Source: Lewinellaceae bacterium (lineage in GTDB: Bacteria; Bacteroidota; Bacteroidia; Chitinophagales; Saprospiraceae). Taken from it: a DNA stretch of 64,000 bases. The stretch spans positions 657,501 through 721,500 of the forward strand of contig JACJYC010000002.1 of NCBI GenBank assembly GCA_020636325.1, written 5' to 3'. Within the stretch, counting starts at the first letter, position 1. Each line of letters starts with the position of its first letter. The notes under the pieces were generated by a model, which saw nothing but the letters and a program-made list of their open reading frames with translations, had not been told where the DNA came from and ran no database searches. Both the position numbers and the translations under genes were made by a program. Positions 8,749-18,526 of the stretch are shown in pieces.

Positions 8749-10872
8749 ATGTCCAAACCCATAACGATGCCTACCAAGATCTCCGATCTGCTGAGTCAGG
8801 CCCGCCGGCAATCCTTTATCGGCAGGCAGCGGGAAATCTCCCTGTTCAGGGATATGCTCCTCAATCGGAAGCCTGACAAAATCCTTTATTACCTTCATGG
8901 GCCAGGCGGTCAGGGGAAAACGACCTTGATCCGTCATTTTCAGGATTTATGCCGGGAAGAAGGATATCAGACGCTTTTGTTGGACGGCCGGGAATTGGAA
9001 GCGCATCCTGCTTCCGTTCTGAGCAGCCTTGCCGCCGCCGCCGGACATTCACCCGGAGATCATTCCGGGGATACCATTGCGGCTATGGCAGACAGGGTTG
9101 TACTGTTCATCGACAGCTACGAAAAACTCAATCCGCTGGACGACTGGTTCAGAACGGAATTTCTGCCGCAGTTGCCTTCAACGGTCGTTTCGGTTCTTTG
9201 CGGGCGGAAGGCCCCCTCAATGGGATGGAGCACCGATCCCGGATGGAAATTGCTGATGGAAGAAGTACATCTGCGCAATTTCAGTCAGGAGGAAAGCGAG
9301 GCTTATCTTAAATTCAGGAATATTCCGGGCGATCATTTGCAAGCTATTCAGGACTTTACACACGGACACCCGCTTGCGTTGTCCCTGGTTTCCGATATCC
9401 TGGCGCATCAGGTGGGCGAAAAATCATTCAATCCGGAAGAAACACCGGATATGGTGGGGGCGCTGCTTGATGTTTTCCTGCAGGAAGTGCCAGGGCCGGC
9501 ACATAAAGCGGCGTTGGAAGTTGCGGCGCTGGTCAATATCACAACCGAATCTGTTTTGAGCGAGGTACTGGGGGTCAACTCCGCCAGAGAGCTGTTCGAA
9601 TGGCTGCGCCAACTTTCATTTATCGACCAGCATAAAGAAGGAATCTACCCCCACGATATTATTCGGGAAGCGTTGATCCGCGACTTGAAATGGCGTCATC
9701 CGGATTATTACTACGAATTGTACGACAAAACCAGGCTGTATTATATCGATAAGTTGAATGGGCCGGATATTGCCCGGCAGCGGAAAATGCTTTCTTCCCT
9801 GGTTTATTTGCACCGCCTTCATCCGATGGTCAAACCGTTTTTTGACTGGCAGGAGTCCGGCGGACATTGGATTGATGCGGCAGTTCAGGAAGATTGGCCT
9901 GCGCTGATCGATATGGCAAAGCGGCACGAAGGAGAGGAAAGCGCTCAAACATTGGCTTTCTGGTTAAAACATCCTGCGGCGCAGGCCTGGGTTTGGCGGG
10001 ATGCCGACAAGCAACCTGCGGCATTTGTGCTGAAAATCAATGCCGATCAGATCGAGGACCGCGAAAAGCTTGCTGACCCGGTTGTTGATCAGGCTTTGGA
10101 ATATTGCATCCGGCAGTTGGGGTTGAGGGGCGGTGAGCATCTCGCTTTGTTCAGGTACTGGATTGTAAAGGATACCTATCAGGCCGTGAGCGCCCTGCAA
10201 AGCAGCATTTTTCTGGGGATCGTCCAGTATTATTTCACACCGGGGTTGGCCATCAGCATGCTGGCGTGCGCCAATCCTGCATTCTGGCTGCAAATGTTCA
10301 ATTATGCCGGACTGCAACATCTTGGCGAGTTGGACTTCCATACGGGCAACAAGGCATTCGGGTGGTATATGCACGACTGGCGGAAGCAACCCGTTGCCGA
10401 CTGGCTGGAAATGTTGGGTAAGCGCGGCGCAGGCGGAGCTGTGGAGGGCAACCTCCGTCCGGCGGCGCTCCAGGTTTTGGTATTGAGCGAATCCGCGTTC
10501 GAGACCGCTGTCAATGAAGCCATGAAAAACTACCGTCAGCGGGATCTGCTGGCTGAAAACCCATTGGTCCGCTCCAATCTGGTGATCCGGAAAACAGGCG
10601 GAGAGGCCTCTCCGATAGACCGTATTGAGGCGCTTCAGTCCATCATTGCAGCATGCCTCGGAGAGATAGAACGATCACCGGTTGACAGCAAATTCCATCG
10701 GGTGCTGTACCGCACGTTCATTAATCCGGTGGGTTCGCAGGAAAAAGTGGCCGATTTTCTGAATATGTCGTTCAGCACCTATCGCCGGTACCTTAAAACC
10801 GGCATTGAACGGATCACGGCCTTGTTGTGGAAGCAGGAATGCAGCCTGGTGCCGGAGACACCGGGATACTGA
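8749..10872 (+). CDS. STAND-type ATPase with C-terminal helix-turn-helix-like segment
   Basis: 707 residues. The N-terminal third is a P-loop ATPase of the STAND/NACHT-like kind: FIGRQREISLFRDML is the usual entry motif, Walker A is GPGGQGKTT (51-59), Walker B is VVLFIDSYEKL with D122, and an Arg/His-rich winged-helix region follows (TQTHGHPLAL-like segment near 205-215: FTHGHPLALSLVSD). The middle (about 400-560) is an alpha/beta region that I cannot assign with confidence; it faintly resembles a GNAT acetyltransferase fold. The extreme C-terminus (about 662-690) contains QEKVADFLNMSFSTYRRYL, which looks like a helix-turn-helix as found at the end of similar actinobacterial and Chloroflexi STAND proteins. 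No signal peptide or membrane segment. It could be a ligand-gated transcription regulator or a defence-type NTPase; the DNA-binding end favours the former. Confidence 0.65.
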   Translation: MSKPITMPTKISDLLSQARRQSFIGRQREISLFRDMLLNRKPDKILYYLHGPGGQGKTTLIRHFQDLCREEGYQTLLLDGRELEAHPASVLSSLAAAAGHSPGDHSGDTIAAMADRVVLFIDSYEKLNPLDDWFRTEFLPQLPSTVVSVLCGRKAPSMGWSTDPGWKLLMEEVHLRNFSQEESEAYLKFRNIPGDHLQAIQDFTHGHPLALSLVSDILAHQVGEKSFNPEETPDMVGALLDVFLQEVPGPAHKAALEVAALVNITTESVLSEVLGVNSARELFEWLRQLSFIDQHKEGIYPHDIIREALIRDLKWRHPDYYYELYDKTRLYYIDKLNGPDIARQRKMLSSLVYLHRLHPMVKPFFDWQESGGHWIDAAVQEDWPALIDMAKRHEGEESAQTLAFWLKHPAAQAWVWRDADKQPAAFVLKINADQIEDREKLADPVVDQALEYCIRQLGLRGGEHLALFRYWIVKDTYQAVSALQSSIFLGIVQYYFTPGLAISMLACANPAFWLQMFNYAGLQHLGELDFHTGNKAFGWYMHDWRKQPVADWLEMLGKRGAGGAVEGNLRPAALQVLVLSESAFETAVNEAMKNYRQRDLLAENPLVRSNLVIRKTGGEASPIDRIEALQSIIAACLGEIERSPVDSKFHRVLYRTFINPVGSQEKVADFLNMSFSTYRRYLKTGIERITALLWKQECSLVPETPGY

Positions 10873-10949
10873 TTTGAACAATGGATGAACAAAAACTGGG
10901 CTTTCCCCTGAATAAACGGATGTGGTTTCTTTGTGTGAAATTAAACGCA

Positions 10950-11393
10950 ATGAAAAACACAACATCTGCTTTGGTCGCCGGCCTGATCGATGCCTGGAAC
11001 AGCCAGGATAACAGCCGGATCCTCTCATTTTACGCTGACAATTATGTGGGTGAAGAAAGCTCCGACCCGCTGCCCCAATATGGCAAAACAGGTTTATCCG
11101 GGATGCTGCAAAAATTCTTCAACGCTTTTCCTGACCTCTCACTTGCAATCGGCGATTTTCTTATAGAAGAATCCAGGGTCGTCATATACTGGACGGCAAA
11201 GGGAACCCACGACGGGACCATCATGAATATACCCCCGACCGGGAAGCCTGTATCCATCAAAGGGGTATCCATGCTGGTTTTTCAGGATGATCAGATCACG
11301 GAAGGGAAACATTTCTGGGATCTGGCGGGGTTTTTGCGCGACCTTGGCCTATTGCCGAAATTACCGGTGCACCCTGCTGCGATACAGGGATAA
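10950..11393 (+). CDS. SnoaL-like / ester cyclase family protein
   Basis: 147 residues from the ATG at 10950 (first residues MKNTTSALVAGL), which places the first helix of a SnoaL fold at the N-terminus. An in-frame ATG at 10881 would add 23 residues unlike the family, so the start remains somewhat open. The pattern YADNYVGEE, FPDLSLAIGDFLIEESRVV, TAKGTHDG and GKPVSIKGVSMLVFQDDQI matches the ester cyclase/NTF2-like family, small alpha+beta barrels that bind hydrophobic ligands. Many members are of unknown function. It follows the STAND gene by fewer than 80 bases and may share its transcript. Confidence 0.75.
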   Translation: MKNTTSALVAGLIDAWNSQDNSRILSFYADNYVGEESSDPLPQYGKTGLSGMLQKFFNAFPDLSLAIGDFLIEESRVVIYWTAKGTHDGTIMNIPPTGKPVSIKGVSMLVFQDDQITEGKHFWDLAGFLRDLGLLPKLPVHPAAIQG

Positions 11394-11396
11394 GCC

Positions 11397-11895
11397 AATC
11401 AGCCCGGAAGCAAAAACAGCCGGGATTTTCCATTCAAAGCCAAATCATTTCACGGCCTGACGCTATGGGAGATTATTCCGTCGTCAGGCTTCGGCGTTTC
11501 AGGAAGAAAATTGATGACATTTTGTTGATTTTCCCGCAAAAACGCCAAATTCTTTTGAATCAGAATCAAATAGGTTAGTAGTGAATTTTTAAATTTGCAA
11601 CGCTTTAAAAATAAGTGTCTCTTTTTTATATAAAATCAGCATTCAAAGGAAGCGGCTGCCCCGGGTTGTTCGTTTTACCATTGTAGGCACTTGCCCAATC
11701 AGACCTATCTTATGTGTTGTATAACCTCCTGCGATCAGAACATTACCGTGTTTTCATCCTGCGTAAAAGCCAAGATCAAAAAAGCACCTGAAGCGCCGAT
11801 TGTTCAATTTTCCGGGTTTGTTTTCAAATCAAGGAATAACCATGATTCTGGCTAAATTTGCAAGCTTTCTGACCATAAAACAAAATTTACTAATC
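11397..11895. other. 500-base intergenic region upstream of susC
   Basis: No convincing gene. It holds a GCCTGACG/CGTCAGGC inverted repeat (11455-11462 and 11482-11489), two perfect -7-like boxes TAAATTTG (11590-11597 and 11853-11860), neither with a good -33 element, and an unsupported 47-codon Cys-containing frame (11712-11855). The second box would start transcription about 30 bases before the susC ATG. The region is long enough to hold the control region of the polysaccharide utilisation locus. Confidence 0.4.
11403..11424 (+). terminator. Weak terminator-like hairpin
   Basis: CCCGG (11403-11407) pairs with CCGGG (11420-11424) just after the SnoaL-like gene and is followed by ATTTT. The stem is only five pairs. 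Confidence 0.3.
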
Positions 11896-14800
11896 ATGAA
11901 ACTTGAAGCAAAAGGTAAGAGGTTCATTCCGACCCTTTGCCTGTTCTTGGTCTGCACGGCTTTCGCCTTTGGGCAGCGGCAGATTACAGGTACGGTGTTG
12001 GATGAAGAAAACAAGGAACCCTTGATCGGGGTCAGCATTGTAGTTGTCGGCACATCGACAGGGACCGCTACCGACATCGACGGAACCTATTCGCTCAAAG
12101 TGCCGGAAGGCGCAACCGAGCTTAGGTTTTCCTACACGGGTTACGGCGACAAAACGGTTGCCATCGGCGCTTCCAACGTCATTGACATGCAACTGAGCGC
12201 CGGCGCGTTGCTCGACGAGATTGTCGTGATCGGGTACGGCACGGTCAAAAAAGAAGATGCGACCGGTTCCGTTCAGGCGATCACCGAAAAGGATTTTAAC
12301 AAAGGTCCGATCGTTTCTCCCGAGCAATTGATGGCCGGCAAAGTAGCGGGTGTCCAGATCACTACCAGTGACGGCTCGCCGGGCTCCGGCATTTCAATCC
12401 GCATCCGCGGCGGGACTACGGTTGCCGCAAGCAACGAACCGCTGTTCGTCATCGACGGTGTGCCCATTGACAACGAGGGCACCAGTGCCGGCAGGAACCC
12501 GCTCAATTTTCTCAACCCGAGCGACATCGAATCCTACACCGTTTTAAAGGACGCTTCGGCGGCGGCCATCTACGGCTCGCGCGGGGCAAACGGCGTCATC
12601 ATCATTACCACGAAAAAAGGCAAGAAGGGCAGTCCCGGCAGGCTGACTTATGACGGGTACTACTCCACTGCGCAGTTCACGGAGCAACCCAATGTGTTGA
12701 GCGCTGAGGAATTCCGCAACGTTGTGACCTATGTAGCGCCGAACAGGCTGGAAAAACTGGGCTCTGCCAATACCAACTGGTTTGATGAAGTAACCCGGAC
12801 GGCGATCGGCCAGAACCACTCGCTGAGCTTTACCGGCGGCGCCGAAAACATCGGCTACCGCGCGTCGGTAGGCTACCAGAAACAGGAAGGCGTTCAGGTC
12901 GGCTCCCAAACCGAACGGACGAGCATTGCGCTCAATTACAACCATTCCATGTTCAACGATCAGCTGACCGTCAATGCCAACCTGCGCGGGGCATTTACGG
13001 AAGACCTGTTTGACCAGGGGCAGATCGGAACAGCCTGGTTCTTCGACCCGACCCAACCGGTCTACGATGCCGATAACAAGGCTTTCGGCGGATATTACGA
13101 ATACAATTCCGGCCTTGCTCCCCGAAATCCGGTTTCTACCCAGAACCAGATCAAAGACCTGGGCAAGAGCTTCAGAAACCTGGGCAACCTGGAGATTGAA
13201 TACAAGTTTGACCGACTCATTCCGGGGTTGAGCGCAAAAGCCAACCTGGGTTTTGATATCATGAACGGCAAAAAGCGGCGGTTTGTACCGACTACCTATG
13301 CCAATACGCAGGTAACCAACTTCAACGGCGAGGTTTATTTTGAAAACCCGAGCCGGACCAGCCAGTTGCTGGAAACGTATCTTACGTACAAAAAATCACT
13401 TGGAGAAGCTCACCGCATTGAATTCACCGCAGGGTATTCCTATCAGGATTTCCAGGAAGAATACCCTTCTATCCGGGCATACAACCTGTCGTCGGATATC
13501 TTTGAATTCAACAGCCTGAGCCCTGCGGAGGACTTTGAAGCCAGGAACTTTGCCATCGAAAACAGGTTGATCTCTTTCTTCGGCCGGGCAAATTACAGCT
13601 TCATGGATAAGTACCTGCTGACGGTGACCCTGCGCCGCGACGGCTCTTCCAGGTTCGGTGAAGCCAACCGCTGGGGGGTATTCCCGTCCGCAGCGCTGGC
13701 ATGGCGCCTTATCGATGAAGACTTTGCTGAAGGGCTGAAGTCCGTATTCTCCGACCTTAAACTCAGGCTGGGTTATGGCATCACCGGTAACGAATCCATT
13801 CCCGATTTCGGATACCTGCCCACCTATACCTTCAGCGACGCCAAGGCCCGCTATCAGTTCGGTTATGCCAACGGCGAACCTGTATTTGTAACGACAGTCA
13901 GGCCGAACGGATACGATGCAGGGTTGAAATGGGAAGAAACCTCTTCCTATAATATCGGCCTTGATTTCGGCTTCCTGAACGGCAGGATCAACGGTACGCT
14001 GGAATACTACTACAAAAACACGAACGACCTCCTCTTTGTCGTGAACATTCCGGCGGGAACCAACCTGACTGACCGGGTGCTGACCAATATCGGCGAATTG
14101 GAAAACAAGGGTATCGAGCTTACGCTGGACGCTGTCCTGCTGGATACCAGGGATCTGACCTGGGATGTCAGCTTCAACGGCGCCATGAACAAAAACAAAG
14201 TACTGGCGATCGATCAGGTGAGCGACCAGGGTGTGCTCACCGGGCTTATTTCCGGCGGCGTCGGCAACTATGTCCAGATCCTTCAGGTCGGTCAACCGGT
14301 CAACGCGTTCTACCTCTTCAAGCAGAAATACGACAGCAGCGGCAATCCGTTGCCCGACGGCGTCGATCACAACGAAGACGGCGTGATCAACCTGGCCGAT
14401 ATGTATGAAGACGTGAACAACGACGGCGTAGTGAACGACCTGGATAAGCGTCCGTACAAGAAACCCGCGCCCGAGGCCTTTATCGGCATCACTTCCAGCG
14501 TGAATTACAAAGGCTTTGACCTGAGCCTGACCCTGCGCGGAAGCATCGGCAACTACGTTTACAACAACAACGCTTCAAACGGCGGGTATTTCAATATCGT
14601 CAACGAACGCGGCGATATCTTCCTGAACAACATGAACACCTCGGCGCTGCTGACCAAGTTCAAAACGCCGCAGTACTTCTCAGACTATTACGTAGAGGAT
14701 GCTTCTTTCCTGCGCCTGGACAACATTACCCTGGGGTATACTTTCCCCAAATTGCCGGGTAATACCAGCCTGCGCCTTTATGCAACCGCCCAAAACCTGT

Positions 14801-14910
14801 ACCTGTCCACCCGGTATTCCGGCATCGACCCGGAAATCAGCTCCGGATTGGACAACCGGCTCTATCCGCGGTCCAGGGCTTTTGTATTCGGCCTCAGCCT
14901 GGGATTGTAA
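11896..14910 (+). CDS. susC: SusC/RagA-family TonB-dependent outer-membrane transporter
   Basis: 1004 residues from the ATG at 11896; the frame runs further upstream to 11800, but only this start gives a signal peptide (RFIPTLCLFLVCTAFAFGQ). After the signal come a carboxypeptidase-D regulatory-like domain (ITGTVLDEENKEPLIGVSI), the TonB-box region LDEIVVIGYGTVKKEDATGS, the plug domain with VDGVPIDNEG and VLKDASAAAIYGSRGANGVI, then a 22-strand barrel ending in an aromatic-rich C-terminus. It imports oligosaccharides across the outer membrane together with the SusD lid encoded 65 bases downstream. The EF-hand-like Asp-rich stretch DHNEDGVINLADMYED (about 835-850) is usual for the family. Together with the GH53 enzyme the substrate is probably galactan-derived. 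Confidence 0.95.
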   Translation: MKLEAKGKRFIPTLCLFLVCTAFAFGQRQITGTVLDEENKEPLIGVSIVVVGTSTGTATDIDGTYSLKVPEGATELRFSYTGYGDKTVAIGASNVIDMQLSAGALLDEIVVIGYGTVKKEDATGSVQAITEKDFNKGPIVSPEQLMAGKVAGVQITTSDGSPGSGISIRIRGGTTVAASNEPLFVIDGVPIDNEGTSAGRNPLNFLNPSDIESYTVLKDASAAAIYGSRGANGVIIITTKKGKKGSPGRLTYDGYYSTAQFTEQPNVLSAEEFRNVVTYVAPNRLEKLGSANTNWFDEVTRTAIGQNHSLSFTGGAENIGYRASVGYQKQEGVQVGSQTERTSIALNYNHSMFNDQLTVNANLRGAFTEDLFDQGQIGTAWFFDPTQPVYDADNKAFGGYYEYNSGLAPRNPVSTQNQIKDLGKSFRNLGNLEIEYKFDRLIPGLSAKANLGFDIMNGKKRRFVPTTYANTQVTNFNGEVYFENPSRTSQLLETYLTYKKSLGEAHRIEFTAGYSYQDFQEEYPSIRAYNLSSDIFEFNSLSPAEDFEARNFAIENRLISFFGRANYSFMDKYLLTVTLRRDGSSRFGEANRWGVFPSAALAWRLIDEDFAEGLKSVFSDLKLRLGYGITGNESIPDFGYLPTYTFSDAKARYQFGYANGEPVFVTTVRPNGYDAGLKWEETSSYNIGLDFGFLNGRINGTLEYYYKNTNDLLFVVNIPAGTNLTDRVLTNIGELENKGIELTLDAVLLDTRDLTWDVSFNGAMNKNKVLAIDQVSDQGVLTGLISGGVGNYVQILQVGQPVNAFYLFKQKYDSSGNPLPDGVDHNEDGVINLADMYEDVNNDGVVNDLDKRPYKKPAPEAFIGITSSVNYKGFDLSLTLRGSIGNYVYNNNASNGGYFNIVNERGDIFLNNMNTSALLTKFKTPQYFSDYYVEDASFLRLDNITLGYTFPKLPGNTSLRLYATAQNLYLSTRYSGIDPEISSGLDNRLYPRSRAFVFGLSLGL

Positions 14911-14975
14911 GCGATCATATTTATTCAACAAGGCCTTAGCGTCATAACCATAAGGCTCTTCAAAAGATAAATGAA

Positions 14976-16550
14976 ATGAAAAAAATATTGAATTTCGCGC
15001 TGGTACTTGGGCTGTTCTTCCTGGCCGCCTGTACGGACCTGGATCTCCAGCCCAAAAGCAGTACGACTGCTTCGGCGCTTTTTAAGGATGAATCCGCCTA
15101 CCGCGCATTTTTGGCCAAGGTATACGCCAGTATTGCCGTAACAGGCCAGCAAGGCCCTGCGGGCAATACCGATATCTCCAGCCTCGACGAAGGTTTCTCC
15201 AACTACCTGCGCCAACTCTGGCAGCTGGAAGAGCTCCCTACTGATGAAGCCGTTATCGGTTGGGGCGACGAAGGCATTCAGGATCTTCACAACCACGTAT
15301 GGACCTCCGCCAACCAGTTCGGACGGGCCGTTTACTACCGGATCTTCTTCCTGATCTCCCAGGCCAACGAGTTCCTCCGGGAGACGACCGACGCCAAATT
15401 GGATGAAAGGAATGTCAGCGAAGACACCCGCAAGGAAGTTGTTACCTACCGGGCTGAAGCCAGGTTCCTCCGCTCGCTGGCTTACTGGCATGCCATCGAC
15501 CTGTTCGGTAACGTGCCTTTCTATACGGAAGAATCAGCCATCGGCTCAGAACCGCCTGCCCAGGGCAACCGTGCAGATATTTTTAACTATATCGACGGCG
15601 AGCTGAAAGCGATTGAAGGCGATATGGCCGCACCCGGGCAGAATGAATACGGCCGGGCTGACCGCGCCGCCCTGTGGATGCTCCAGGCTAAAATCTACCT
15701 GAACGCCGAAGTATACGCCGGAGCGCCGAAGTATACGGAATGCGTTGCCGCTTGCAAAAAAGTCATCGATTCCGGCGCATACACCCTGGAAGAAAATTAC
15801 CAGGACCTGTTTATTGCGGACAACGACCAGTCCAAGGAAGTCATTTTTGCCATTCCTTTTGACGGGCTGAGCACGGAAACCTGGGGCGGTACGACCTACC
15901 TCGTCCATGCAGCGCTGGGCGGCAGCATGAAGCCGGAGGATTACGGCGTGAACAGCGCCTGGTTCGGCCTGCGGACTACTGGCGCATTTGTAGATCTTTT
16001 CTCCGATATTTCAGGGGATACCGATGAGCGCGCGATCTTTTACACAGACGGGCAGACCAAAGAAATTAACGCCGTCAGCAATTTCAACGACGGTTATGCC
16101 ATGCCCAAATACACGAACATGACCCGGGACGGCGTAGCCGGATCCGACCTGACGCACCCGGATACGGACTTCCCGATGTTCCGGCTGGCTGATGCCTACC
16201 TGATGTACGCCGAAGCCGTACTGAGGGGCGGTACCGGCGGTGATGCAGGTACCGCGCTCAATTACGTCAACCTGCTGCGCAAACGGGCTTACAATGATTC
16301 GACCGGCAATATTACGGCAGCTGATCTCACGCTCGATTTCATCCTGGATGAACGCGGCCGGGAGCTTTATTGGGAAGGCCACAGGCGGACCGACCTGATT
16401 CGTTTCAACCAATTTTCCACCAATGGGATCTGGCCCTGGAAAGGCGGCGTCAAGGAAGGAAAAACCACGGATGCTTACCGCAACCTGTTTCCCATTCCGT
16501 CTTCTGACATTCTTGCCAATCCGAAGTTGAGACAAAACGACGGATATTGA
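14976..16550 (+). CDS. susD: SusD/RagB-family nutrient-binding lipoprotein
   Basis: 524 residues. The signal peptide ends in the lipobox LAAC with C19, so the protein is lipid-anchored on the outer membrane and caps the SusC barrel. The N-terminal TDLDLQPKSSTTASALFKDE and the TPR-like AEARFLRSLAYWHAIDLFGN are typical of SusD, as is the C-terminal RGRELYWEGHRRTDLIRFNQ. Aromatic residues that would line the glycan site are abundant but specificity cannot be read. It sits between susC and the susE/F-like gene in one operon; its stop is 27 bases before the next start codon. Confidence 0.95.
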   Translation: MKKILNFALVLGLFFLAACTDLDLQPKSSTTASALFKDESAYRAFLAKVYASIAVTGQQGPAGNTDISSLDEGFSNYLRQLWQLEELPTDEAVIGWGDEGIQDLHNHVWTSANQFGRAVYYRIFFLISQANEFLRETTDAKLDERNVSEDTRKEVVTYRAEARFLRSLAYWHAIDLFGNVPFYTEESAIGSEPPAQGNRADIFNYIDGELKAIEGDMAAPGQNEYGRADRAALWMLQAKIYLNAEVYAGAPKYTECVAACKKVIDSGAYTLEENYQDLFIADNDQSKEVIFAIPFDGLSTETWGGTTYLVHAALGGSMKPEDYGVNSAWFGLRTTGAFVDLFSDISGDTDERAIFYTDGQTKEINAVSNFNDGYAMPKYTNMTRDGVAGSDLTHPDTDFPMFRLADAYLMYAEAVLRGGTGGDAGTALNYVNLLRKRAYNDSTGNITAADLTLDFILDERGRELYWEGHRRTDLIRFNQFSTNGIWPWKGGVKEGKTTDAYRNLFPIPSSDILANPKLRQNDGY

Positions 16551-16576
16551 TTTTTGAACCAGGTAAAACACAAGTC

Positions 16577-18433
16577 ATGAAAAATATCTTTAAATTCATA
16601 CTACCCCTTATCAGCGTCATTGTGCTCTTCTCCTGTACGAAGGAAGAGATCGATGTCGCCGCATTGACGGATTTCCCTCCGGGGATCCTCAGCATTACGC
16701 CGGCCAACGCCAGCAAGGTTGTGAAAGGCGATTTTGATGTCAAGGTTGAATTTGCCGACGGGACCGTTTCTCCGCTTTCGGAAGGAACCGTTACGCTGAC
16801 CGACGCCGCCTCCACCCAGCTGGCTACAGCCACCAAAAGCCTGTCCGGCACAGAGGATTTCATCCTGATCGCAGGCAGTTCCTTCAACGCCTCTTCCCTG
16901 GATGTGGGCAGCTATACCATTACCATTTCCGTAACGGACGCCAAAGGGCAGACCACGAATACGACGAGTACCTTTGAGATCTCCAACCTGCCTTTTGCAG
17001 CCAATAACGACCATATGTACCTCTCCGGCGGCTTCAACGGCTGGGGCGCTGATGAATTCACCCTGGTGGCCGATTATACCTGGGAATTGCTGGGCGTGAA
17101 TATGGACGGCGGCGAGTGGAAACTGAAGAACTGCGAAAACTGGTGCGATCAGGACTGGGGTGACTCTGATTGCGATGGTCTTGTCATAAATACCACCGGC
17201 GGCGGACCTAACTCAGCCTGCAGCCCGACCGGTCTGGTTAACATTCGCTTTAATGACCAGACGTTGCGATACACTATTTCTCCCGCGGTCATTTTTGCTA
17301 CCAATATCAGCGGGCTTTACCTGTTGGGCGAATTCAATGCTTTCCAGGGCGGCGACTATAAGTTCAACCTGGTAGCCGACAATACCTGGGTGCTCAACGA
17401 GGTGCAGCTGAAACCGGGCGTCGCCTTCAAATTTGCGGAATACCCGACCTTCATGGGCAGGAACTGGGGTGACAACGAACTGGACGGCAAAGCCGATGAA
17501 TTCGGTTCCAACATCGTCTTCTCGGCGCCGCAAGGAGAAGCGTTCTACAAGATCACCTTCAACGACAAGACGCTGGAATATACCTATGAATTCGTCAAAT
17601 TCCCGGCCATCGGCATTATCGGCTCCGCTACGCCCGGCGGTTGGGATACCGATACGGATATGACCGACCCGGACGGCGACGGCACCTTTGAAGTCACCAT
17701 GGACCTGGTTGACGGTGAAGCCAAGTTCCGCGCCAACCACAGCTGGGATACCAACTGGGGGGCCGGCGACTTCCCCAGCGGCACCGGTACCCTGAACGGG
17801 CCCAATATTCCGGTTCCGGCCGGCCACTACAAGGTAACCTTCACGCCGAGCACCGGCGCCTACAACTTTGAAGTGGATGCCGGCATCACCACGGTCGGTC
17901 TCATAGGCTCCGCTACGCCGGGCGGCTGGGACACGGATACCAACATGAAGGACAACGGCGACGGTACCTGGAGCCTTGTCGTCGGCCTGATAGCCGGCGA
18001 GGCGAAATTCCGCGCCAATGATGCCTGGGATGTCAACTGGGGCGCCGGGGATTTCCCGAGCGGTACCGGTACCCAGAACGGCGCAAACATTCCTGTTGCT
18101 GCCGGTCTTTACCTGGTCACGTTCAATTCCCTGACCGGAGCGTACAGCTTCGCACCGGCATCGATCGGCCTGATCGGATCGGCTACTGCCGGCGGCTGGG
18201 ATACGGATACCAACCTGGATGTTGATGCCGGTAACCCGGCGATCGTAACCGGAACGCTGACCCTGACCGACGGCGAAGCCAAGTTCAGGGCCAACGATGA
18301 CTGGACCTTCAACTGGGGCGGCGCCGCTTTCCCCTCCGGGACCGGCACCCAGGACGGACCCAATATTCCGGTTACGGCGGGGACGTATACCATCACCTTC
18401 AATGTGAATACCGGAGAATATTCTTTTAACTAG
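16577..18433 (+). CDS. SusE/SusF-like multi-module surface glycan-binding lipoprotein
   Basis: 618 residues from the ATG at 16577, which gives a lipoprotein signal with the lipobox LFSC (C20); the frame upstream of it overlaps susD's stop. After an N-terminal Ig-like domain (about 30-135) there are five modules related to the SusF/SusE carbohydrate-binding fold. The first two (about 145-235 and 240-340) are diverged and begin YLSGGFNGWG and YLLGEFNAFQG. The last three (about 346-432, 441-526, 530-618) are near-identical and begin IGSATPGGWDTDT. The repeated Trp and Asn residues probably form the glycan platforms. It is the third gene of the PUL operon and takes the place of a surface glycan-binding protein. 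A perfect terminator follows 32 bases after the stop. Confidence 0.85.
   Translation: MKNIFKFILPLISVIVLFSCTKEEIDVAALTDFPPGILSITPANASKVVKGDFDVKVEFADGTVSPLSEGTVTLTDAASTQLATATKSLSGTEDFILIAGSSFNASSLDVGSYTITISVTDAKGQTTNTTSTFEISNLPFAANNDHMYLSGGFNGWGADEFTLVADYTWELLGVNMDGGEWKLKNCENWCDQDWGDSDCDGLVINTTGGGPNSACSPTGLVNIRFNDQTLRYTISPAVIFATNISGLYLLGEFNAFQGGDYKFNLVADNTWVLNEVQLKPGVAFKFAEYPTFMGRNWGDNELDGKADEFGSNIVFSAPQGEAFYKITFNDKTLEYTYEFVKFPAIGIIGSATPGGWDTDTDMTDPDGDGTFEVTMDLVDGEAKFRANHSWDTNWGAGDFPSGTGTLNGPNIPVPAGHYKVTFTPSTGAYNFEVDAGITTVGLIGSATPGGWDTDTNMKDNGDGTWSLVVGLIAGEAKFRANDAWDVNWGAGDFPSGTGTQNGANIPVAAGLYLVTFNSLTGAYSFAPASIGLIGSATAGGWDTDTNLDVDAGNPAIVTGTLTLTDGEAKFRANDDWTFNWGGAAFPSGTGTQDGPNIPVTAGTYTITFNVNTGEYSFN
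17614..18430 (+). repeat. Three tandem in-frame repeats within the susE/F-like gene
   Basis: Blocks starting near 17614, 17901 and 18170 (spacing about 270-290 bases) are closely similar at both DNA and protein level, each encoding IGSAT(P/A)GGWDTDT, GEAKFRAN and FPSGTGT. The close DNA match suggests recent duplication or ongoing homogenisation. Confidence 0.85.
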
Positions 18434-18465
18434 CGGATCGTCAGGTATACAAACCGCATAAAATC

Positions 18466-18502
18466 CGATGGCCTGTGGATAAATGATTTCCACAGGCCAT
18501 CG
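18466..18502. terminator. Bidirectional terminator between PUL and GH53 gene
   Basis: A 14-base perfect stem: CGATGGCCTGTGGA at 18466-18479 pairs with TCCACAGGCCATCG at 18489-18502 across a nine-base loop, with A/T runs on both sides (AATTTTAA downstream on the plus strand). It lies exactly between two convergent genes. Confidence 0.85.
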
Positions 18503-18526
18503 AATTTTAACCGGGAGTTGAAACGT

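Noticed and set aside
11712..11855. 47-codon frame beginning MCCITSCDQ upstream of susC
   Set aside because: No ribosome binding site, no promoter at a sensible distance and no family resemblance; kept only as a note in the intergenic entry.
15705..15742. Direct repeat GCCGAAGTATACG in susD
   Set aside because: Reflects a common SusD protein motif with two similar Tyr-containing stretches; no sign of a mobile or regulatory element.
17213..18493. 426-codon minus-strand open frame over the susE/F-like gene
   Set aside because: Antisense shadow caused by the repeated GC-rich codons; no domain and no start region.
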